Positions 1-5,366 of a DNA stretch of 8,782 nucleotides are shown one piece after another (positions within the stretch are counted from its first letter, which is position 1; each line of letters begins with the position of its first letter). This DNA comes from Gemmatimonadota bacterium. GTDB taxonomy: Bacteria > Gemmatimonadota > Gemmatimonadetes > Gemmatimonadales > GWC2-71-9. The position numbers and the translations under genes were made by a program. The notes beneath the pieces were generated by a model. It was not told the origin of the DNA. It ran no database searches and worked only from the letters and a program-made list of their open reading frames with translations. Location of the stretch: positions 1-8,782 of the forward strand of contig JAOTWK010000121.1 in assembly GCA_029862935.1 (NCBI GenBank), read 5' to 3'.

Positions 1-118
1 GTCGCTCCAGTTGGTCGAGGAGTTCGACTTTCCGAGCGGCAGCCGAGCCCCCGAAATCGTACTTGAGGCTCTCCAGCTCCTCGAGACTCGCTGACGCCCG
101 TACTCGCAAGGCGCTCAC
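1..118 (-). CDS. Unrecognised protein, N-terminal fragment
   Basis: This is the 5' end of a minus-strand gene that runs off the left edge; 39 codons are visible from a GTG at 118. An in-frame TTG at 109 is a strong alternative start, because GGGAGG lies 8 nt upstream of it, whereas the same motif abuts the GTG. The visible peptide (LEELESLKYDFGGSAAARK and on) is charged, probably helical, and shows no signal peptide or membrane segment. An ATG slightly further upstream runs into a stop after five codons, so it is not the start. I do not recognise the family and assign no function. The gene is divergent from the SWIB-domain gene and may share its upstream region. It is considered real because of the ribosome-binding site and an open frame to the window edge, but the fragment is short. 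Confidence 0.5.
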   Translation of the reverse strand, partial: MSALRVRASASLEELESLKYDFGGSAAARKVELLDQLER

Positions 119-519
119 CTCCCTGGCTCCATGAGTCGTCACGCGTGCTCCGTTAGAGGAGACTAGGACGAGCTTTCCGTGTCAAGCGCTACGTCCCGGC
201 TCACGTGCTCCGAGCGTCGACACGAGGGTGCCACAGGAGCCCTTTCAGTCGGAAAACGACCGCGGACGCACGTGCTCTCCCCAGGCAAAACATGCCAGTT
301 TCCGAGGGGAAATAGCCTTTTCCGAGACAATCGAACCTCACCTCCGACCACCGTGTTCGAGCGTTTTCCCTCTGGGGAACAAGGGATCTCCGAGGGGAAA
401 CAAGGGCCCCAACGGCAGTTTCCCCGGGGAAAGACTCTTGTTTCCCAGGGAGAAAGTCTTACTTTGGGGAGCGTAAAGGGGCTGGTTGTCCACCGTTCAC
501 AACTTTCTTTGAGGTTCAA
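119..519. other. Divergent intergenic region
   Basis: About 400 bp lie between the truncated minus-strand gene and the SWIB-domain gene. The half next to the SWIB gene carries the palindrome array described separately. The half next to the minus-strand gene contains a perfect TTGACA on the minus strand (185 down to 180), but no convincing -10 hexamer at 16-18 nt; TAGTCT sits only 14 nt away. CACGTGCTC occurs twice (202-210 and 269-277). Open frames cross this region on both strands, but they lack ribosome-binding sites and recognisable protein content, so I call it non-coding. Confidence 0.6.
276..455. repeat. Array of GC-centred palindromes, possible operators
   Basis: Copies of a 14-bp imperfect palindrome recur upstream of the SWIB gene: TCTCCCCAGGCAAA (276-289), TTTCCGAGGGGAAA (299-312), TTTCCCTCTGGGGAA (365-379), TCTCCGAGGGGAAA (387-400), the perfect palindrome TTTCCCCGGGGAAA (419-432) and TTTCCCAGGGAGAAA (441-455). 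A half-site TTTCCGAG lies at 319-326. Start-to-start distances are 23, 20, 46, 22, 32 and 22 bp, close to whole helical turns. A weak promoter-like pair (TTGTTT 438-443, TACTTT 460-465, spacing 16) overlaps the last copy. This is the expected layout for cooperative binding of a dimeric regulator on one DNA face, or for autoregulation by the downstream DNA-binding protein. No known regulator motif is recognised. The array itself is seen directly; its function is inferred. Confidence 0.6.
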
Positions 520-1023
520 ATGGCCAAAAAGAAACGCAAGAAGAAGAAGGCAACCAGGAAGAAGAAGGCGACAAGAAGGAAGAAGAGCACCCGGAAGAAG
601 AAGGCCACAAGACGGAAAAAGGCCACCCGGAAGAAGAAGACCGTGAGACGGAAGAAGAAGACCGTCAAGCGGAAGAAGAAGAAGGCGACGAGAAAGAAGA
701 AGGCCACCCGGAAGAAGAAGGCCACGAGAAAGAAGAAGGCCACCCGGAAGAAGAAGCGGAAGAAGTCGAAGCGGAAACCCAGCGCGGCGTTCATGAAGCC
801 TGTGAAGCCGGATGCCAAGCTGGCCGTCGTGGTCGGGAGCACGCCGCTTCCGCGCACGCAGCTCACCAAGAAGCTCTGGGCGTACATCAAGAGGAAGGGC
901 CTGCAGGACAAGAAGAACCGCCGCATGATCAACGCCGACGCGGCGCTGAAGGCGGTCTTCAACGGCAAGTCCCAGGTGAGCATGTTCGAGATGACAAAGC
1001 TCGTCAACAAGCACGTCAAGTAG
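520..1023 (+). CDS. Histone H1-like Lys/Arg repeat protein with C-terminal SWIB domain
   Basis: This 167-residue protein has two parts. Residues 3-87 are almost entirely Lys and Arg, built from about a dozen copies of a hexapeptide of type ATRKKK (variants ATRRKK, STRKKK, TVRRKKK); the last four units (62-79 region) are nearly exact. Residues 89-167 form a SWIB domain (AAFMKPVKPDAKLAVVVG, then LPRTQLTKKLWAYIKRKGLQ, then a MINADAALKAVF core), close to the usual length for this domain. SWIB is the MDM2-like fold found in eukaryotic chromatin remodellers and in chlamydial and other bacterial proteins. The tail resembles histone H1 C-termini and should bind DNA without sequence specificity. A nucleoid-compacting role is inferred. 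GAGG at 511-514 lies 5 nt before the ATG. The repeat is also visible in the DNA as 18-bp units, for example at 703-756. A strong hairpin follows the stop codon. Confidence 0.9.
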   Translation: MAKKKRKKKKATRKKKATRRKKSTRKKKATRRKKATRKKKTVRRKKKTVKRKKKKATRKKKATRKKKATRKKKATRKKKRKKSKRKPSAAFMKPVKPDAKLAVVVGSTPLPRTQLTKKLWAYIKRKGLQDKKNRRMINADAALKAVFNGKSQVSMFEMTKLVNKHVK

Positions 1024-1038
1024 GCCGAGCTCGTCGTC

Positions 1039-1070
1039 ACTGCATCGCGCCCTCAGTGGCGCGATGCAGT
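1039..1070 (+). terminator. 13-bp perfect inverted repeat after the SWIB gene
   Basis: The arms ACTGCATCGCGCC (1039-1051) and GGCGCGATGCAGT (1058-1070) pair perfectly around the 6-nt loop CTCAGT. It starts 15 nt after the SWIB stop codon, the right place for a transcription terminator. No T-tract follows (CTCGTTAC), so it may act as a GC-rich non-canonical terminator or as an mRNA 3'-end stabiliser. A protein-binding role for the sigma-54 promoter about 230 bp downstream is an alternative. Confidence 0.55.
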
Positions 1071-1095
1071 CTCGTTACACGGTAGTCCAGCCCCA

Positions 1096-1126
1096 TTGGG
1101 GGGTCGGCGCGCTCGCCGACCCCCAA
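1096..1126. repeat. 11-bp GC-rich inverted repeat
   Basis: The arms GGGGGTCGGCG (1099-1109) and CGCCGACCCCC (1114-1124) pair perfectly around a 4-nt spacer; TT and AA outside (1096-1097, 1125-1126) extend the symmetry with one bulged G. There is no T-tract on either side. It could be a second terminator for the SWIB gene. It also lies about 190 bp upstream of the sigma-54 promoter centre, within the usual range for an upstream activating sequence bound by an enhancer-binding protein. The sequence alone does not decide between these. Confidence 0.45.
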
Positions 1127-1288
1127 CGAGACCCCCGCCTCCACACGACATCCGCGCTTGGCCCGACTCGTTTCGTTGCGCCCCGCCTCATTTCGATACG
1201 CGTTCGGCGGCGTGCATTCCAGCACACATGCTCTCGGAACACTCGACGCTGCTATCACTTACGTCGCCTTGACGAGCCAACGCCCGTG
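1127..1288. other. Non-coding stretch upstream of the sigma-54 promoter
   Basis: No gene is supported here. Short open frames cross it, but they lack ribosome-binding sites and have arbitrary composition. The only structured element noticed is a small GTGC-N6-GCAC dyad at 1212-1225, about 85 bp upstream of the -12 element, which is a weak candidate for an enhancer site. A TTGACG at 1269-1274 lacks a matching -10 hexamer. Confidence 0.4.
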
Positions 1289-1304
1289 TGGCATCGCCAT
1301 TGCC
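1289..1304 (+). promoter_or_regulatory. Sigma-54 (RpoN) -24/-12 promoter
   Basis: TGGCAT-CGCCA-TTGCC matches the consensus TGGCACG-N4-TTGCW at nine of twelve defined positions, including the invariant GG (1290-1291) and GC (1302-1303) with exactly 10 bp between them. Transcription would start near 1315, giving a leader of about 60 nt before the first lipoprotein ATG at 1375. The presence of a sigma-54 enhancer-binding protein gene three genes downstream in the same direction supports the call. Binding has not been shown. Confidence 0.65.
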
Positions 1305-1374
1305 CCTTAGAGCGCCAACGACGTGCGGCGAACGGCGCTGCACCCACAGACATCACGCTCTTGGAGGTCTTCAG

Positions 1375-2160
1375 ATGCGACGTATGACGATGGCATTGGC
1401 CGCGGTGTTCATGATGTCGGCTTGTTCCGACGGCACCGCGCCCGGGAACCAGCCCGGTCTGTCACTCTCGTTCTCCACACGATCCCCGGCCGGTGCGCCG
1501 GCACCGGGAGCCTTCGCGAGCTCCCTTGCCGACACGCTGGACGACGGACAAAACGTGCTCATCATCGATCGGGCGGAAATCGTGTTCAGAGAAATCGAGC
1601 TCGAACGCCTGAACGATGACTGCGACGACGGCTTTTCCAGCGATTCCTCGGGCAGCTCTGACGATGATGGCTGCGAAGAGTTCGAAGCCGGTCCGATGCT
1701 GGTCGATCTCCCGTTGAATGGTGCGGTCGAGACCGCAATCACGATCGAGGTACCGCCGGACATCTATGATGAGATCGAGTTCGAGATCCACAAGGTGAGC
1801 AACGATGACCCTGAGGATGCCGATTTCCGCGCTCGACACCCCGACATGGTCGGGAAGAGCATTCGTGTGACCGGCACGTTCAACGGCCAGGCTTTCACCT
1901 ATGAGACGGACCTCGACGTGGAGCAGGAACACGACCTCGTGCCGCCACTCGTCATCGACGAATCGACGACGATGACCAACGTCACGGTGTTGCTGGATCT
2001 GTCGGTCTGGTTCGTGGATGGTGCGGGGAACCTCCTCGATCCCCGGACGGCCAACAAGGGCGGATTGAACGAAGGCATCGTGAAGGAGAACATCAAGCAG
2101 TCCGTCGAGGCGTTCGAAGATGACGACCGGGACGGGGATGACGACGAGGACAACAGCTAA
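1375..2160 (+). CDS. Secreted lipoprotein, DUF4382-like, acidic C-terminus
   Basis: This 261-residue protein begins at ATG 1375, chosen because TTGGAGG (1361-1367) lies 7 nt upstream; the open frame extends further upstream without a ribosome-binding site. The N-terminus is a short lipoprotein signal peptide (MRRMTMALAAVFMMSAC) with Cys17 as the lipidation residue. Asp19 sits at mature +2. The rest is predicted all-beta, with an opening strand region, an 'RAEIVFREIELER' strand (about 66-78), a Ser/Asp-rich loop flanked by Cys83 and Cys100, 'GPMLVDLPLNG', and a Tyr-containing strand near 131. This order recalls DUF4382-type periplasmic beta-sandwich lipoproteins, but that is a resemblance rather than a confirmed match. 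The tail ends in a run of Asp/Glu (FEDDDRDGDDDED). It is about 92 bp from a clear paralogue, and is probably transcribed from the sigma-54 promoter. Its molecular role is unknown; cell-envelope or ligand/metal binding is possible. Confidence 0.85.
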   Translation: MRRMTMALAAVFMMSACSDGTAPGNQPGLSLSFSTRSPAGAPAPGAFASSLADTLDDGQNVLIIDRAEIVFREIELERLNDDCDDGFSSDSSGSSDDDGCEEFEAGPMLVDLPLNGAVETAITIEVPPDIYDEIEFEIHKVSNDDPEDADFRARHPDMVGKSIRVTGTFNGQAFTYETDLDVEQEHDLVPPLVIDESTTMTNVTVLLDLSVWFVDGAGNLLDPRTANKGGLNEGIVKENIKQSVEAFEDDDRDGDDDEDNS

Positions 2161-2252
2161 ATGAGGGTAGGTGCTCGACTGTACAGACCGGGTCGGCCAC
2201 GCGTGCTACATTGCACGCGTGGCTGGTACGTTCACCGAGAGAAGGTCCGCGT
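2161..2252 (+). promoter_or_regulatory. Inter-lipoprotein spacer with an 11-bp hairpin
   Basis: The 92-bp spacer between the paralogous genes holds a perfect inverted repeat: GCCACGCGTGC (2196-2206) and GCACGCGTGGC (2213-2223) around the loop TACATT. No T-tract follows. As RNA it could attenuate read-through or protect an upstream mRNA end, so that the two lipoproteins are made in different amounts. As DNA it could be an operator. The loop TACATT preceded by TGC resembles an extended -10 element, but no -35 partner is seen. No sigma-54 GG-N10-GC pair exists in this spacer. Confidence 0.45.
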
Positions 2253-3014
2253 ATGATGGCACGACGACTATTGCTCCTAACTGCCCTTGGCGCTGCATTG
2301 GCAGCGTGTAGCGATCCCACCCAGTTCGAGCTCAAGGGAGGGGTGGCGGTGTCCTTCGCAACTCGCGATCCCGGGGTGGCACCCAGCCCGCCGTTCGCGC
2401 CATCCAGCGCAGCGATGCTCGATGACACGATCGTTTCCGGGATCGATACCTTGATCGTCACACGCGCTCGCATCGTCCTGCGCGAAATCGAGCTCAAGCG
2501 CACCGAAACACCGGACTGCGACGTCGAACCCGAGCCGGTCGGATGCGAAGAAATCGAAGTCGGACCCGTGCTGGTGGACCTGCCGCTCGATCAAGGCGCG
2601 GAGCAACGATTCTTCGTCGAGTTGCCCGCAGGAGCCTACTCGCGCATCGACTTCGAGCTTCACAAACCGGATGACAATGACCCCGTCGACATGGTCTTCA
2701 TTGCGGCCAATCCGGAGTTCGCGGATCAGAGCATCCGAGTCGAGGGCACCTTCAACCGCGCTCCTTTCAGCTTCGCATCGGACGTCAACGTTGAGCAGGA
2801 GCTCACGCTGACGCCGCCGTTGACGGTGACGGAAATGGGACCCGTGAACGTGACTGTTCGAGTGGAATTGAATACCTGGTTCCGCACGGCAACGGGAACG
2901 CTCGTCGATCCTGCGACGGCCAACAAGGGAGGCCAGAACGAAAGCCTCGTGACGGAGAACATCAAGCAGTCTCTCGAGGCCTTTGAGGACGACGACCGCG
3001 ACGGCGGCGACTGA
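2253..3014 (+). CDS. Secreted lipoprotein, paralogue of the preceding gene
   Basis: This 253-residue protein starts at ATG 2253 (or the adjacent ATG at 2256), with GAAGG at 2241-2245 seven nt upstream. The signal peptide is clearer than in its neighbour: a positive N-terminus, then 'RRLLLLTALGAALAAC', with lipid-acceptor Cys19. It aligns with the preceding protein over its whole length. Shared features are the strand 'RARIVLREIELKR' (about 71-83), a Cys pair (Cys89 and Cys98) before 'CEEIEVGPVLVDLPL', the pattern 'QSIRVEGTFN', and a C-terminal block containing 'TANKGG', 'ENIKQS' and 'EAFEDDDRDG'. It lacks the Ser/Asp-rich insertion between the cysteines and has a shorter acidic end. The tandem arrangement shows a local duplication followed by divergence. 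The stop codon is 19 nt before the regulator start, so the genes are probably cotranscribed. The function is unknown; a DUF4382-like envelope lipoprotein is the best description. Confidence 0.85.
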   Translation: MMARRLLLLTALGAALAACSDPTQFELKGGVAVSFATRDPGVAPSPPFAPSSAAMLDDTIVSGIDTLIVTRARIVLREIELKRTETPDCDVEPEPVGCEEIEVGPVLVDLPLDQGAEQRFFVELPAGAYSRIDFELHKPDDNDPVDMVFIAANPEFADQSIRVEGTFNRAPFSFASDVNVEQELTLTPPLTVTEMGPVNVTVRVELNTWFRTATGTLVDPATANKGGQNESLVTENIKQSLEAFEDDDRDGGD

Positions 3015-3033
3015 GGCGGAGCCCGACCATCCC

Positions 3034-4365
3034 GTGAGTCGCTCACCGATTCTCGCGCTGATCGAGTTGTCGACATCGTTCCGCCACGCGTGGCGCGACC
3101 TTGCGAACGAATTGGGCGTCGAGATCGTGTCACTGCAGGTGGGAGATCAGGTGCCGGACAGGGCGATGCTGATTGCGGTCAATGCGGGCGGTGAGGAAGA
3201 TCGCGCCCTCGACGTGCTGACCCTCATCCCCAGGACAGAGACGACACCGGTCTACTTGATCGGGGGCAACCCATCCCATCGGTTTGCCGTCGAGGCCCTT
3301 CGTCGCGGTGCAACAGACTACTTCGCGTTACCCGACGACGCCGACGTCCTGCGCCGCACCGTCCAGACACGAGTCGACACTGCGCGAGAAAGTACCCCGC
3401 AGCCCCGACAGCGAACAGACGATCCGTTCACCACCATCCACGGAGAGAGCCCCGTGCTTGTGCGGGTGTTGGACGCCGCACGGCGCGTCGTATCCCACGA
3501 AGGCGTCACCGTGCTGATCCGGGGCGAAACAGGCACGGGAAAGGAGCTGCTCGCTCGCGCGCTGCACGATGGGAGCCCCCGCAGCACCGGACCGTTCGTG
3601 GCGGTCAACTGTGCCGCCATCCCAGCCCAGCTCATGGAGAGTGAGCTGTTCGGCCACGAGCGCGGTGCCTTTACGGACGCGCACGCAGCCAAACCCGGGT
3701 TGTTCGAGGAAGCACATCGCGGAACGCTGTTCCTCGATGAAATCGGACATTTGCCACTGGAGCTGCAAGGGAAACTGTTACGCGCGCTCGAGGACCGGCG
3801 CATTCGTCGGGTAGGTGGCACACAGAGCCGTGAGCTCGACGTGCGGATCATCGCGGCGACCAATGTCGATCTCGCGGACGCGGTGGGTCGTGGAGCTTTC
3901 AGAGAGGATCTCTACTATCGCCTGAACGTCGTGGTCCTGCTGCTGCCGCCGTTGCGGGAACGCGGTGACGACATCGTGACGCTCGCCGAGCGGTTCGCCA
4001 CCGAGTTGGCGGGCCGATACGACTTGCCCGTTCCCACTCTCGACGCGGCGACGGCGGTCGCGCTCGAGCGGTATGCGTGGCCGGGCAATGTGCGTGAGCT
4101 GCGGCACGCGGTGGAACGATCACTTCTCCTTTCCTCACCAGGCCAGCTCGAGCCCGAGCACCTGACACCGACTGACACGATCGGCGTTCGACGTAGCGAA
4201 GGACCGATCCCCTTCCCGGCGACGATGGACACGATCCAAGTGGCGGCGGCCGAGGCCGCGCTGCTCCGACATGAGGGCAACAAGACGGCCGCCGCCCGTC
4301 AGCTGGGGATTTCCCGGGCACGGCTCCAGCGACTGTTGGACCGACGAGACGAGTCCGATGCCTGA
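3034..4365 (+). CDS. Sigma-54 enhancer-binding protein with degenerate receiver domain
   Basis: This 443-residue regulator activates RNA polymerase-sigma-54 by ATP hydrolysis. The order is: a receiver-like domain (about 5-115), an AAA+ domain (about 135-380) and a Fis-type helix-turn-helix (about 405-437). AAA+ motifs are complete: Walker A GETGTGKE (164-171), Walker B LFLDEIG (232-238), sensor I AATN (274-277), arginine-finger region FREDLYYRLN (289-298) and WPGNVREL (349-356). The sigma-54 contact loop reads GAFTDA (211-216) instead of GAFTGA. In the receiver, the acidic pair after the first strand is missing, the phospho-acceptor position reads Asn in VNAGG (49-53), and the conserved Lys of the final strand is Leu in ALP (98-100), so phosphorylation is unlikely. 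I chose GTG 3034 with GGCGGAG upstream (spacing 12, rather long). The frame is also open from a TTG at 2983, inside the previous gene and poorly placed. The likely target is the nearby sigma-54 promoter. Confidence 0.93.
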   Translation: MSRSPILALIELSTSFRHAWRDLANELGVEIVSLQVGDQVPDRAMLIAVNAGGEEDRALDVLTLIPRTETTPVYLIGGNPSHRFAVEALRRGATDYFALPDDADVLRRTVQTRVDTARESTPQPRQRTDDPFTTIHGESPVLVRVLDAARRVVSHEGVTVLIRGETGTGKELLARALHDGSPRSTGPFVAVNCAAIPAQLMESELFGHERGAFTDAHAAKPGLFEEAHRGTLFLDEIGHLPLELQGKLLRALEDRRIRRVGGTQSRELDVRIIAATNVDLADAVGRGAFREDLYYRLNVVVLLLPPLRERGDDIVTLAERFATELAGRYDLPVPTLDAATAVALERYAWPGNVRELRHAVERSLLLSSPGQLEPEHLTPTDTIGVRRSEGPIPFPATMDTIQVAAAEAALLRHEGNKTAAARQLGISRARLQRLLDRRDESDA

Positions 4366-5365
4366 GCGCGATCATCCGAACGGCTTCACGGACCCGCTGC
4401 GACTCGTGCGGCTGGCGGTGCAGAGCGGTCAGTTCAAAGAGGCGTGGTCGCGACTCACGCGCCTCGACACGCCAATCCAAGCATCACCCGAAGGGCGGTT
4501 GCTGGGCGCCATGGCCAGTTGGCGCCTCGGGGAGTACGCTCGGAGTCGGAGTGCCGCGCTCGAGGCACGCGACGCGTTTCGGGCTAAGGGTGACACGGAC
4601 GGCGAGATGCGTGCGGAGAACGTCGCTGCCGCGGGCGCCTTTGCCATTGGGAACCTCCATGTCGCCGAGCTTGGCTTCAGACGCGCACTCGAACTGGCCG
4701 ACGCGCTGGGAGACGATCTGATGATCGCACGGTGTGCCAACAACCTCGGCAACATCGCCTATTACCGTGCGGACACACAGAATGCGCTCAGCTTCTACCG
4801 TCTCGCCATGGCGAACTTCGAGCGACTTGGCTTCTCGACCGGGATCGCGGAGGCGTGGCTCAACTCGGCGATCGTGCTGCAGGACGCAGGAGAGTTGGAT
4901 GCCTCCCGGGAGGCTGGCGAGCGTGCCATCGAGGCCGCCGAGCTATCCGGCGACGAACGGATCTTAGGACAGGCCTTGGCCGCACGCGGCGAGACGGACG
5001 CCGCGCTGGGGGAGTTGCACGTCGCGCGCGCCCTCGCCGAGCGTGCCCGGTCACTGGCAGCTTCCCATGACCATGTCGTGGGCGAGGCCGATGCCCTGCG
5101 TATTCTCTCCACCATTGCCCGCCTGAGTGGGCATCCGGACGACGGGGAGCAACTGGCTCGTGAGGCACTCCACATCGTGTCCGAGGTGAACGACCCGTGG
5201 CGACGGGCGGAGGTCCAACGGGATCTTGCCGAGCTGTACGGTACGGTCGGTCGACCGCAGGATGCCGCGAGGGCGTATGAGGACGCGGCGGAGGCGTTCG
5301 AGAGCCTTGGTGCCACCACACGCGCAAGCGAGATGCGAGAGCGGCTGTCGACCCTTTCGGCCTAG
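4358..5365 (+). CDS. Cytoplasmic TPR protein coupled to the enhancer-binding protein
   Basis: This 335-residue all-helical protein starts at ATG 4358, inside the last codons of the regulator: the two frames overlap by 8 bp (ATGCCTGA), so translation is probably coupled. A longer open frame exists upstream, but it lies inside the regulator. There is no signal peptide or membrane segment. About six TPR-like helical pairs are visible, the clearest at residues 124-158 (ANNLGNIAYYR then ALSFYRLAMANFERLG), 164-198, 240-276 and 284-318 (DLAELYGTVGRPQDAARAYE). The repeats are about 40 residues, of the kind found in signalling proteins such as MalT-type and SARP-type regulators, which bind proteins or ligands. 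There is no catalytic motif. The context suggests it binds the adjacent regulator and controls its activity, in place of phosphorylation; this is inferred from gene overlap only. The gene ends 1 nt from the convergent RNase HII gene. Confidence 0.85.
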   Translation: MPERDHPNGFTDPLRLVRLAVQSGQFKEAWSRLTRLDTPIQASPEGRLLGAMASWRLGEYARSRSAALEARDAFRAKGDTDGEMRAENVAAAGAFAIGNLHVAELGFRRALELADALGDDLMIARCANNLGNIAYYRADTQNALSFYRLAMANFERLGFSTGIAEAWLNSAIVLQDAGELDASREAGERAIEAAELSGDERILGQALAARGETDAALGELHVARALAERARSLAASHDHVVGEADALRILSTIARLSGHPDDGEQLAREALHIVSEVNDPWRRAEVQRDLAELYGTVGRPQDAARAYEDAAEAFESLGATTRASEMRERLSTLSA

Positions 5366-5366
5366 C

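Noticed and set aside
276..455. CRISPR array
   Set aside because: The repeats are only 14 bp, imperfect, and separated by short, unequal spacers; no cas gene is present.
274..480. CsrB-like small RNA with many GGA motifs
   Set aside because: About nine GGA triplets occur, several as AGGGGA or TGGGGA, but they are parts of the DNA palindromes. No promoter-terminator pair frames the region, and the dyad spacing fits protein binding better.
163..1040. Long minus-strand open frames opposite the SWIB gene, rich in Leu/Phe
   Set aside because: They are the antisense image of the Lys/Arg repeat region, where reverse complements of AAG and CGG codons rarely give stops. No ribosome-binding site or recognisable domain is present.
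1288..1374. Longer N-terminus for the first lipoprotein
   Set aside because: The frame is open upstream, but it has no ribosome-binding site and would bury the lipoprotein signal peptide. TTGGAGG fixes the start at 1375.
2161..2252. Second sigma-54 promoter before the second lipoprotein
   Set aside because: A TTGCA is present at 2211-2215, but no GG lies 10 bp upstream of its GC.
2983..3033. Extended start of the enhancer-binding protein at TTG 2983
   Set aside because: It would overlap the end of the second lipoprotein, the ribosome-binding site spacing is only about 3 nt, and the extra residues are low-complexity Thr/Ala outside the receiver-like fold.
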